A DNA stretch of 60,000 bases from Lingula anatina (lineage: Eukaryota > Brachiopoda > Lingulata > Lingulida > Lingulidae). Positions 25,701-38,500 of the stretch are shown here, piece after piece. The stretch is from positions 436,001-496,000 of the forward strand of contig NW_019774736.1 of the NCBI RefSeq assembly GCF_001039355.2. The letters run 5' to 3'. The first letter of the stretch is position 1, and each line of letters begins with the position of its first letter. The notes beneath the pieces were generated by a model that had not been told where the DNA came from, made no database searches, and was given only the letters and a program-made list of their open reading frames with translations. A program made the position numbers and the translations under genes.

Positions 25701-26516
25701 GGATGAATTCATTTACTTTTAAAACTTTGTTACTTAAAATTATTGGAGGCCACCAGTATTATGCTGTTTAACCAGCAGAACCATTTGACATGGAAATTGA
25801 TCCAAGCTGCTGTTATTTTCTCAAGCAATCAAAGCAGTGTTCAGCCTGGCTTGTAAATCTTCCCAGCTTGACGGCACTGGGGAGGATGGGGGAGACATTG
25901 CTCTGACCATTATCTCCACTTTTGTGTGATGGCCATGATAGGGTTTCCTGTTGTGTCTGTCTTATCAAAGCTGGCAGAGACAAAGTAAGGATCAGATGCC
26001 AGATTAGAGAGAGGGGGCACTTGAAGAAAAAGAGTAAAATCCAGAGAAGAATCGTAGTCAGTCAGTTGGTCATCGCCATTATTGTGGAGGATGTTGGTAG
26101 CTCTCACAGGATGACATGTTAACTTGGCACTGTTGATCTTTCAGAATTAAGGAAGAAGTCACACAGTTGTTAATTACTTGGTTGGCTGATTAATTGGTCT
26201 ATATTGGGGTATTAACTGACCAGGTTGCCTGCCAGCCAGCCTCCTTGTTAATGATACTATAGTGAGTGGCTTAATCTCACCAGGAGGTGCTGGTGTGTGA
26301 AGTAACTGATTAAGAACATCCTCAGGAAGTTACTGCATTACTACTACCCATGACCACTGACCAGTGCAGGTCAGTTTGCATGGTGATTCTGGACATGGCA
26401 GACATAAAACTTTTTAGGACTACTTTACTATGGATTTTACCATTCGTTTATGGATTTACAACCGTATCAACTGCAACATACAGAAGTAAGTTAATTGGCT
26501 TAAACTGTATATCAGT

Positions 26517-26548
<32 letters not shown>

Positions 26549-29500
26549 GTGAGAGGAAATTGATTTTATCTTTATTATAGTTCATTAGTGTACTGTTTTA
26601 ACTACAATTGAAGTTATTGTAATTTTTATTTTTTTCTCAAAGGAAAAAGTGCTATAAGTAAGCAAGAATTAATGAACTGTCTGTAGAAAAGGTGTTTCTA
26701 ATAATCAGAGTGTAGATCTAAGTAACTCTAATATTGGACAGTGAGATTAGGGTGCCTTGTATAACCTTTTAGCATCATCAGCTTTTGGTAGCCCGGAGTT
26801 ATGTAATGTTTAGACAGTCTCAAACTTCAGAGGATTAGTGCAGAGGTATGTGTACTGAATTACCCCAATATTATGGAGAGGAGCCCAGGTAGCAAGAAGA
26901 ATAGACTTCTTGTCATCTTTTATTTTCTAAATGACATGCTTTTCATTAGCCCTTGGTGTCAGGCAGAGTAGGGAAATCCCAGGAAGGAGAAAAGCAAATC
27001 ATTGAAAAGTAAATCTCATTAAGAGACTTAATCTTATTGAAAAGGCTGAGTAAGAATAGGGCTAATTTTAGATTGATGAGTTGAAGAGTTGAAGTAGAGG
27101 TATTTATAAGCATGACTTAGTTTTCAAAAAAAAAAGTAAAGTGACCATCATCGCTTGATGTAAATGTGCACATGTTGTGTATCACCATTAGAAGTAGCCT
27201 GTGAAATGGGCACCAGTATTAAATGGCATGTTTAATCAGTACCCTGTATCCCTGTGTACACAACTGTCAAGTCAACTAGAATGATGCTACCTGAATTTAC
27301 AGATCATTTTTATCTTCTTACCCTGGGAAAGATTCACTAAGATTTTCACGAATCCTATGAGCATGGTACTCTATGGTGCAGGAATTGTGCTGGATTTACT
27401 TTGCTTAGAGCAGATCAGGCAATTACATTGCACTAAATGTCAAAAGACTTCACAAACTACAGTAATTAAGATCAGCCTGTAAATGTCACCATTTTACCTC
27501 TTAACTGTCAGAGCTACAGTTCCTAATTAGCCTGCACCTCAAGCAGTTTGTATTGGCAATCAGAAAACAGGAAAATTGACAAATGGAGTATCAATTTATT
27601 ACTTGAAAATATTCCACTTGGCTGAACAACTGTGGTCCTGAGAGAGTGCAAGGCAGTGCAGTGTGGTGTGGCAGGTGTGAAGTGGACTTCAGAGTGACCA
27701 ATGGGCATGATGACCAATGTCACTGGGGATTGACCCATGCTGGGCAGTTAAACACTAGTGTGTAGCAAAGTGGAGCCAACTGAAATAAAAAAGGTTGACT
27801 GGCCAACTGAATCAACCACTCCTTATTTTTGACAAGTCTGTGATATTTTATTGTCTTGAGTGAACGTTATCAAGCACTATCTCTGGGTACTGGGTACATT
27901 GGGCAAATTATCAAGAATACTGGCATGCAAAAATGAATTTTGATTTTCATCAAAGCATGACAGATTTAGATTAAATGAAGGTAATTTTACTGTCTGAGGA
28001 ACCAGAAACATGACTTTCATGGCAGTTCATGGCATTTGTTATGAAGCCTGTCCACTTTGAGTGTTAATCACCATTGTAATTCCAACCCTACACCTGAAAC
28101 AGCCTTTGAGATTTTGCTTCAAACATAACCTTGTCAAAGTCTGGGGATTTATGTCTATTGCCATGACAACAGCACCAAACTTGATCCCAGTCCTGTAGTA
28201 AATTTCAATGTTGAACTAAGGGAGGTTGAAATAGATAGGCTTTCCTTAGTAGAAGGTTAAGAAAAAGATAATTGAAACCATTCAGTGTTTCATATAAGAT
28301 GTCAGATTTCTTGTGATAAATGTGTACTTTCCATAGAGTGTATAGATTTGGTCACTAGTCTGACCTGGCATTTATGCTTGCTTTTTTCCCTTACTTATAT
28401 TACCCTGGCTGAAAGCAGTGCTGTGATCAAAATTAAAATTGCTGACAGAAATTGTGGATGTTTGTAAGAAAGCAATAAACCACTTCATCTGGGCATTTCC
28501 TTTTCCCTCAAAGGTCACTGCAGGCATGGAAATCTACTTGAACCTGGTAAAAGCTCATTGCTTGCAAAAACCCTGTTGAACTCCTGCAACTCAATCATAG
28601 AGTATGCTGCTGAAATAATTGGTTGAAAGGATATATTGCAAACAACTGCAATAGCATGTAATACCAGAAGCTGCTGTGTGCTTGTGACAGCTACACACAT
28701 TTCTCCTATTCATTAACATATTGGGACAGTTAGGGGCAACTGAACTGAGCTGAGGTCTGGAGTATTTATTCATGTATCAAAAATTTTTCTTTTTTGAAAA
28801 AATAAAAATGACTGCCACAAGTTGCGATCCAAGGTTCCAACTTGACCCTCCGGCCCACTTCCTGCCCAACCCACCCGCTCTCCACTGTGCAGGGGAGTTC
28901 CATCCAAGTCTTGATTTTTTTGGTAATGTGTAGAGAAATCAACAGGATATGACAGATTATGGAAGGACTGGTAAATTGAAATGAACAGCCTGAGCTGCAT
29001 TCAAAAAATGGTTCCTATGTTCAAAATAGCACTATGACTTGAATTACATGAAATTTCATCTGTGCCCGAGGCGACTTGTCTATGTTGGTGTTTTCAGAGT
29101 CGCACATTGTTCACGTTTCAGTCTTGAAAGACAATAATGGTCTATTGTTGTGCAATATCAGTTAACTGGTAAAGTATACACCGAGAGGCAGAAAGTAATA
29201 AACCAGTCTTTGTGAGGTCCTGTTACCAGACTGCCTCAAATCTTATCTTTAAAGAAACTTACCTGAAAAATAACGGTTGTAATAGGATCACAGAACCCCC
29301 TGACCTGACATCTTTCTTTTATAATAACATGGGTTGGCCATTCACTCACTCATTCATTTATTCATTCATTTATTCTCAGTTGTAATGATAAATCTATTTT
29401 AAAATTCAAAGTTACATGATTGAAATGCAGTATTTTTATTTATTGTTATTTTTTTCTCTTTCAGAAGATATTATTAGCTTTAAGGGCAGGCATACGCGTG

Positions 29501-32500
29501 TTATAAGGTTTAATGAGATGTCCTCAGGCAAGCTGAGGTGTAGAGTGAATGGAAATCCACAGCCAATGCTCCTCTGGTACAAGAATGGAATATTAGTGGA
29601 TCATAAAAACTGGCCAAGGTGAGTAACCTCCAACTTTAAACACATCTTTTAAAACAGCTGGGTCTTGTAAGGCAGTACATCTGGAAAGTTGTTTATCTCT
29701 TAAAATTTATCATCTGGTTGAAGCGCATGTTTGAAGAACGTGACTTTTCACCAGCAGTATATCTATTTTGCCCATTGGAATGAAACCCCCTGGTAGCAAA
29801 TCTAACCAACAATCTATTTAACCCCCCAAACATGCTTTGTTTTGACAGTTTTCTACAACCTGATACAAGACCCTGTGCCATTGCTTGTTTTAAAGAACAA
29901 TTTGACATTTATGGACTACTGTAGAACAGAAGGCACCAGGGATTGCCTGGTAGCTTAATTAGGGAGGAAGATGCTGGTAAACCCTGCACCCATCTGGAAG
30001 TTGAAGTTGCTGAAACTGTGGTCTTATAGAAAGCATTTGATACCACTGAATAGGTCCATTGTTTGTGACAAATAGATGTACAACTATTCATCATTTACCA
30101 CAGAGGGGAAACTTGGCCTCAGAAAACTAACAGCAGTTATCCTTACTCATCACTACACATTGAAATAATTTGAAGAGTTAATGAGTAGCAGAAAGATCTG
30201 CTTGATTCATTGTATGGACTTATGCACCTTCCTTTTTCACATGCATCATATCCCGTAATTGTTTTAAAGTTTGCCATATTTTGTTTGTAAAGTGAACAGT
30301 TTCCACATCACACCGCACATGTCCACTTGATCAAACAACTTGTCACTCTCTCTCCATTTGCCCCTTGATTTAAGTGACTTTCCACAGTAGGAGAAATTTA
30401 ATTTATTCCATCAGGGAGAAGAATAACAAGTTATCACAACGTTTTTGAGTATTTTGCTGATTGTTTTTAATCAATTGTTATTCATTAAATGGAGTTCCCA
30501 CAGGAAAGGCTGGCAGGTTGTGAGGGCCGTGATGACAGGATTTTTAACTGGGAGTGATTTTTTTTCTTTTTTTTTTATTGAAAAATAGAAAACAAAGGGA
30601 AATTTGCAGATGTTGAATTTTTCCAAAATAAACAAAATACTTTACAATTAACAAGACAGAAAAACAAAGGAAAAATTAAAAGTAAGCAGAACTTTTGATC
30701 ATGAGCATAAACAATTATTATAAGCAAGATATTAAATTTTACAGAAATTTTAATCTTCATGTAACAATTTCAGATATGATGTCAGCCGTTACAGCCTTTC
30801 TATTGCCAATGTTACCCGTGAAGATGTTGGGGAGTATGGTTGTCTGGCATATAACCACCAAGGCAAGGCATGGAGGAATTTTACAGTCAAAGTAGAAGGT
30901 AGGTAGAAGACAGCATAATACATTACTTTTGTGGCGAGTCTTTGACTATAATTGCATCACAAATAGAGGAGCTGTAAACATGTTAAGTTGCACAGTTCAA
31001 GGTATAAATCAAATTCTTCGTGAAGGAACACATTACGTACTTGTACCTAAGCACAGGGGCTCCAGCCACATTCTTGAGGCAAGAGAGCATACCTGGTTTA
31101 TTGATGGCATTAATGTCTCCCCTCACACATGAAGTAAAAGGGAAGCCCAACATGAAAGGTTACATGATGTACTTGGTGGTTAAGTTTTTATTACACTTTG
31201 TCTTTTCAGATCCCTACACTGGCCAAGTGTTCGAGCCAGATATAAAAACAAATGAAGATGAAAAACCCACGGGACCCAGTAAGTTGACCCTGATATTTTA
31301 TGTTGTCTATGACAGAACTCAACTGTCACCTGAACTACTGGACTTGACAAGCCAAGTTATTTCTTAGACTAAAAATCCCCTCTGACTTGTTTTTACTGAA
31401 GAACAACATTGTTTACTGTGCATGGAGTAGACAGTGAACTCGGTACTTGAGAGTGGATACATTTCCTTCGATGTGTGTGTTTCATGCATTCCCATGCTTT
31501 CCTGCTGCTCTGTTCCATAAGCTTGTGTTTTTAGGGTAAGCAAACTGTGTCTACAGGCCTGGGGAGTCCTGGGAAAGGTAAACAGTCCACCCCCCTGGCG
31601 CTGTCAGCTGCAATGGACAGTGATGAGGGCACTCCACTAATGGTGGTGCACCTGCAAACATGCCTGGACATCAAGCCTCTAGGTGAAATGCCCCAAATTA
31701 TCCTCCTCTTAATAATAATATGCTGGGGTTGAGAAGAGCTTTGTGCATTAAAGAATCACTGACACTTTGTGTATCTGTGGTCTAGGGTACTTGGGGCTTT
31801 TGACATTCTACATGAGAAAGGTGGGAAGTAAGTCTACTGGCTAACAGTGGGGTACGGGATGGGTTTTTAAGCCAGACTTCAAATTGAAAAGATATCATTG
31901 AAAGATAGATGTATTCAGGAATAAGGTATCTGTATTCAGAATGACACTTGGATGGAACTGCCCAGTTTGTGTTTAGGAAAAATATGTCAAGTGATAAGAG
32001 ATAATAGCTTTTCCTGGGTTGTAATTGTTTCCATTTTTAGTCTAAGATAGTGTCAACTCTCATACTATCCTTAGCTCCAGAATCCTGACAAAAATGCACC
32101 AGTTGTTCGTAGCAAGATACAAAACAACTTGCATTCCACAGGTTCAGAGTAGGGGATATTATCTTTCTCATGACTTGTTTCTGGCATTTCTTCCTTTGTC
32201 AGTAAGCTGTCAATGGTAGTATTAAATTCACTAAATCTACAGAAGTGTTGGCCTGGGAAAGCCTGACTGATGTCCAGATGTAACATATTCTGGTAAAGGG
32301 TCTTAACATTATTTGTTATTCAGCATACTGGTGGAGGAATTCAAGGTTGTCATGCAATATGACAGGTGAAAAATTGCTGTGAATCAGATAAAATGAAATC
32401 TTGCGGTGACCTGAATAATGCAGGCCTCCTACTGAGTCTGAAACATGCAGCCATTAGGAATTCCTGTGTAAAAAACAATAAAATTCATTAATTTTTTGAG

Positions 32501-35500
32501 AAAATAACTATTACCTTCCCTTAATCAAAGTTTGAAAATCAGTAATCCTAGGTGTGTTAATGAAAAACATCTGTAGAGTTAAGATGGACAGATTGATTTT
32601 GACAGCAGTGGTCAAAGCTGTCAGAATGGGGTTTCCAAGTGGCAGACTTTGTCTTTTTCTCCTACTCTACCTCACCACAGTTTATATGGTGAATGAATAA
32701 TAGCTTCTAGCGTCTGTGAAGAAAAGGATTGGTTCAAAAAACAAGTAGAAAACAGAAAACCACACTTTGGAAACCAGTTCTTAATAGCCTTATAAATGGT
32801 TTACCAAGGTTTTTCACTTTTCACATTAGTCTGTGTGATGGAACCAAAATGGCATCTTTAATTTTTTAGGTAATCAGACTTCTTTAAATTAACCCTAATA
32901 TGGTTAACTGAGGGTCACCAAGAAAGAAAACCAAAACCCTCTTCAAGAGCCAAACCATAAACTATAAGAAACTTGTTTTGAATTTCCATTGCTAAATGAG
33001 TGGTTGTGTATTGTTACTTTGACCTTTGCCAAAGAACTGGATCCTGTATTCCAATATCTTAAATCTAACATTTGACTTAATTTGCCTAATCACGTCTGGC
33101 AGTGACTTAAGGCTAAAAAGAAAAAAAAAGTCGTCTTTGCTGATGCAAAAGATGCAAAGACAGGCGTGCAAGATTTGACCCACAGCTTGTGCATGTTACT
33201 GCAAACTTTTTTGAAAAAAAAAATTGGCTATTGGTTGTTGGATGTTTTCAGCTTAGTTTGTTCCTAACAACAGTAAGGACAATTCACAGCTGGATTTTTT
33301 ACTGTTACAAAGTCTCAAATCAATGCCTCTGTGTATGGTTACACTGTTTATCTTTTGTCTATTTTGACATTCTCTTGTGCTTGTTCTTGATATGACAGTG
33401 TGATCCCCCATTGTCCCTGATCACTGACTTTGAAATTTGGCCCTTTTTCTGAGCGCAGAATCTTCACAATGACGTTCTTAGTTGAGACTCCAACTGTGAT
33501 ACAGAGAGAGTGTTGAAAACCAAGCTTGGAAAAATAGATAGCTGAGGAGAAAGTATTTTCTACGGGTTACTATCAGGCCTGCACCCCCAGCTTGCACCCG
33601 ATAAGATCCAGGGAACAAGCAACAAGGAAAGTGCATCAGACAAGTGTTTGGCAGCTATAGTTGTTGTTCAGTGAGTTGTAAAACAAGTCCTGAAAAAGTC
33701 TGGCTTTGCAGAAAAAGTAGTGGATGATAAAGTGCAGTTAACTTGGTGTGTGTGTTGCCAGGGAATGGAGTCCAGATGTATTTGCTATTCCCAGGCTTTT
33801 ACCCCACTGCCTGGGTGGCTGTGTGGCCTCCAAATGGCAAGACTTTCTACTCCTGTAATGTTAAGTAAATTTTGCTGTAATTTCTATCTTTATACCTGCA
33901 TGCCTTGCTTATTTTGGTTCTTGTTGCATCACTTGCTCATATCCCAGAACCATGCACCTTTAATGAGTGTGTAGTGGAAATTATCAGATCTGAGGGCCTG
34001 GGAATTGGTCTTCAGATCAGATCACTTTTGAAAAACTGAAATGGATCATGTTTTTCACTGACAAATAATCAAGAACAAATGGGCTGAATTCACCTGCAGT
34101 AGGTGCCCAGGAAAAAAAACTACCTCATCTACTTGGTCATTTATCAATCTCCCACAGGGAGCATTAACCTTGTCTAATGAAAGAGCCAGACTAGCACACG
34201 TCTCTGCCCCCAGTTCACACAATACCCAGATGACCAGGGCTTTAAGTTAATGATAGGGGGGCTGTATGGTCACTTAGGCTGTGCTCTGCGATGCCTGTTG
34301 AGTACAATAATCTAAGATGGCGCAGTCTGTGGTAATAATGAGCAGGTGTGTCAGGTTATGCAAGTAGTGATGATCCCCCTCGTATCCCACCTGTCCAGGG
34401 CCCTGGAAAAGAAACCCAGATAGAATTTCAAGAAAATGACTTTCTTTTCACCCACATGTTTTGCCCTCCTCTGTTTGAAAATTTGATGGCATGGGAAATT
34501 TGCAGGGTGTATTTGTGGAAAGATCGCAGTCTTTTGTGCAGAAAATTGCCGTCCCTCCCCTGATAACCCTACCTTTGTGGGAGAAAACTAGGAGTTGGAA
34601 GTCTCATCTTGTTTTCTCACGATTAATATCATAGGTTATGCTATTGTTATCAAGAATAAGTAAATGAATATTATATTCCTCTACCAAATTTATTATTATA
34701 AATGTGACTTATTGATATGTTGTTTAGGTTTGAGAACTAAATATCCCTTGATTTTGATTTTATAGACAAAGCTTATGTACATATGTTGAACTAAATTTAA
34801 AAGATAGATCAAAAGTTTAAGGTACCTAATTTATGACAATGCAGACTGAAGAATTCATAGGCATTCATGTACAACTTTCAGGTGCACCATATTGGTCAGT
34901 GCGCAAAGGAGACCGAAAGTTGATCATTAAACCAGCAGGAAATATGGTCCAGTTTAAGTGTCCAGCACTGGGCAATCCAGAGCCGACCACAACCTGGCTC
35001 AGGAACAACCAAAAGTTTGACCATAATTCAAGGCAGATTGGAGGGGTAAGGGATCAACATGTTAAGTCGTCACCAAATGCAACGTGGTGTCTCCAACAGT
35101 TGCAGGTGCTGTCGTGATCACCCTAATCCTTTGTGTAGATATCAGCTATCAAAAGTATTGATTTATTTATTTTTGACAGTTAAGCAACAGTGTTCCTTGA
35201 CACTGTTATCTATTGACTCAGTTGAAATGGTTTAAAAGGTATGCTTTACAGGGTAACTGGCATGCAGAGAAGGTATTGCAAACATGCAGATAGGTGCCAC
35301 ACCATTCATACATAGATTTACTTTATCTGTTTTTGTGGCTGTTTTAATGATTTGCAGTGTAAACTGGAGTCTCAATGAGCTACATTATGTTAACCATTTA
35401 TTCTTGTAATAAAACCTGGAAGCTTAAGATAAGTGAAAAGAAATATCCTAACTGACATTAACATAATAGAAATTAAGAGAAAAAAGTAATTCTGTCTTAT

Positions 35501-38500
35501 TTATTAATTGATGTTTGTTTTTCTCTTTGTTGGCATATTTTAAATACATTCTGATGAATTTTTGAGATCAGAATTGAGATGTTTTACATCCTTGCCAAAG
35601 ATAAAAAATTCATTGGAATTGCTTTCATTAAATTTTAGGTGACCATCCGCAAGTTCCAGCTGATGTTGAATGATTTGACGACAGATGACATTGGAAATTA
35701 CACATGCATTGTATCCAACTCTTTGGGTTCTATCAACCACACATTTACCCTTGATATTGTGGGTAAGTGATTCGATCCTTATTTCAGTAAATGAATATGA
35801 AATGTGTGTGTTTATGATTTGAAAATATCAAGTACAGTAAACAATTCTGATTAAGTTCATACTTATTAAATCATATGTATTCAAACGTGTAAAGACAAGT
35901 TCAATAGGTTGTCATGAAGTTATTGTACAAAAATAATTTAGAGATATATTTATTATCTTTTATCTGTCCAGAACGTCTTCCCCACAAGCCCATCTTCCAA
36001 GAAGGTTACCCTAAGAATATGACAGCAGTGGTAGGTGAAGATACCCTGCTGGAGTGCCGCATCATAAGTGACCTGCAGCCGCAACTGCAATGGCTTAAAC
36101 ATTACCAAGTCAATAATTCCTACTATGACAGTGAAGGAATTCCTTATGCAGAATTGGTTCAGGTATGTACGTCTTGCTGATAAAGATTTTGAAAATTCAC
36201 AATGTGGGGATTGATAATTGGGAAATATTTTTCATTTTTGTTAATAAGTAAATAATTTTACAATTTTATTCGTAGATTTTCCTGGAATATCATTTTGAAA
36301 TGTGTATGTGATATTTTTGTTTGATATTTACATGATCTGACTTGAATTTTCAGAGTGGAAATTTGAACATCACAGACCCTGGCAAGCTGTTGATCCAGAA
36401 TGTGTCCTATGATGATGCAGGCTGGTATACTTGTCTGGCAGGCAATACGTTTGGTTGGTCCTACAGAGGGGTGTGGCTGACTGTAATACCAGGTAAGGCA
36501 GGGCACATCTTATAAAGAAATTGACTTATTTGTGTTTAATAATACTTGAGTTACCTGTAATAAAAATAGATACATAAAAAATTGGCACAACAGTGCATTT
36601 AGTTGTATAAACAAGGAAGTCCATTAGCAATGCTAATAGGCATTGCACCAAATCTTGAATTCTTTGTTTATCTCAAAAATGCAGATATTACTAATTTTTT
36701 TTTTCAATTCTAACTCTTTCCAGCAGCTCTACCTAGAGATCTGAATATGACTAACTTCGATGTGTCTGAATTTCTGAGAGATGGACAAGACCCCACCCTC
36801 CCTTTGATTGTAGCTGGAGTGGTCTTTTTATTGCTGTGCGCAATATTTATTATTGGGCTTATCGTTCACCTAAAAAAGAAAAAGCAAAGAGAACAGTATC
36901 CTCCTCAGCCTATCAAGAAAAGGGTTGTTTTGATGAGACAGGTAAATGATGTGGTGTTCCTTACATTGAATTAAAGGGTTTATCTAAAAAAAAAAATGAA
37001 ATAAATATTAACTGTGTGTGCAGGTGATTCTTAGCAGCAAGTTTATGTTGGTTTCAACAGGTGTTCTTTTATGGTACATAATTTGAAGTTTTAACTTTGT
37101 ATTCTAATTTGTTTTGTAAATTTCAGAATGACTTGTATCGAACATATCCCAAAGATCCCAGCATGCGCAACTCTTTACTGATGCCACTGGTGCCTCCACA
37201 AGTACGCATAGAAGGAGGAAGAAACCGCTTGTCTTCCGAGTTGACAGCATTGTCTGAGTATGAGATCCCACTTGATCCAGAATGGGAAATTAGCAGAGAC
37301 AGGTGAGATTGCAACATATCAAAAAGGGAGTGTGTTGTTGAAAATATTTAACAGGAACATGCTAGTCATGTAATGAAGGCATTGAGTAAACTTGCTGGCA
37401 AAGTTGCCAGGAAAGTGAGAGGCAAAAGGAAATGCTAACCGGTAGGGCTAAGATGCAGCCACAAGGACAGCATACAATTCTCTCCCATGCCTCAGGTGAG
37501 AGTTACAACTCCATCTTGTTAATCTATTAGCCTGGGAGGAATTTACACATCTTTCATGGACAACATAATGAATTGATTGTCCCAGAATAGATGGCAGGTA
37601 AGAGTTGGCTCATTGAGCAAGGTGTGCGAGCCACTAGTGTCTGAAGAGCTCTGATGTGTTTATCCTGCTGAGATATCCTGTTTATCCTGCTGTTGCCAAG
37701 GGCAGACATTACCCAGATTTTTACCTTCACTTTGCATCATAGGTGCTGTAAACTATGAACTTTATTTACTGGGAATGTTTAGACAAGATGATGAAGAACA
37801 TTGATGGTTTTCCACTTTTTGTGGGGTGAAGTTGGGTTAAGCAATTGGTGATGGTTCACAAGCAGAACAAGGAAAGACTGATACCGACTTCTTGTGTTAA
37901 TGTATATCCTTAATATCAGTAGCAGCGCTTTAATGATTAAGTACAGCATGGCATTTCCTGCCTTTCCTTTTAGTTAGAAGTTACTTATAACCATGATGAA
38001 ATGTTGATTAAAAGCATGTCTCTAAAAGCGAGGGCCAGGCCATCGCCTGCCTAAGTAAAGGAAATCTTAACCTAGGTGTAGTGATGCTTTCTGAATACTG
38101 CTGAAATCCATTAACGTCATTCCTGTAATAAATTATATATTTTTTGTACTTATAGGGTTAGTCTAGGTAAACCTCTTGGCGAGGGAGCATTTGGTCAGGT
38201 GATCAAAGGCGAGGTTACTGGTGTGAACAACAAAGTCAGTTCCACTCCTGTAGCAGTCAAGATGCTAAAAGAGGACGCCACTGACCGGGAGTTGGCCGAT
38301 TTGATTCAGGAGATGGAAGTGATGAAGATTATTGGCCGCCACATCAATATCATCAACCTTGTTGGCTGCTGTTCACAGGATGGTAAGCAAAATACTTGAA
38401 AAATTGTAGCAAACTGTCATTACTTTTAGGCTAATTCCAGTAAAATACTGTAGGTGTTTTTAATATTCGAGTAAAAATTAAGTTTAAATTGTGAAATACA

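Noticed and set aside
36747-36974. A 75-residue membrane peptide starting NM.T at 36747
   Set aside because: It is the FGFR transmembrane exon read into the following intron.
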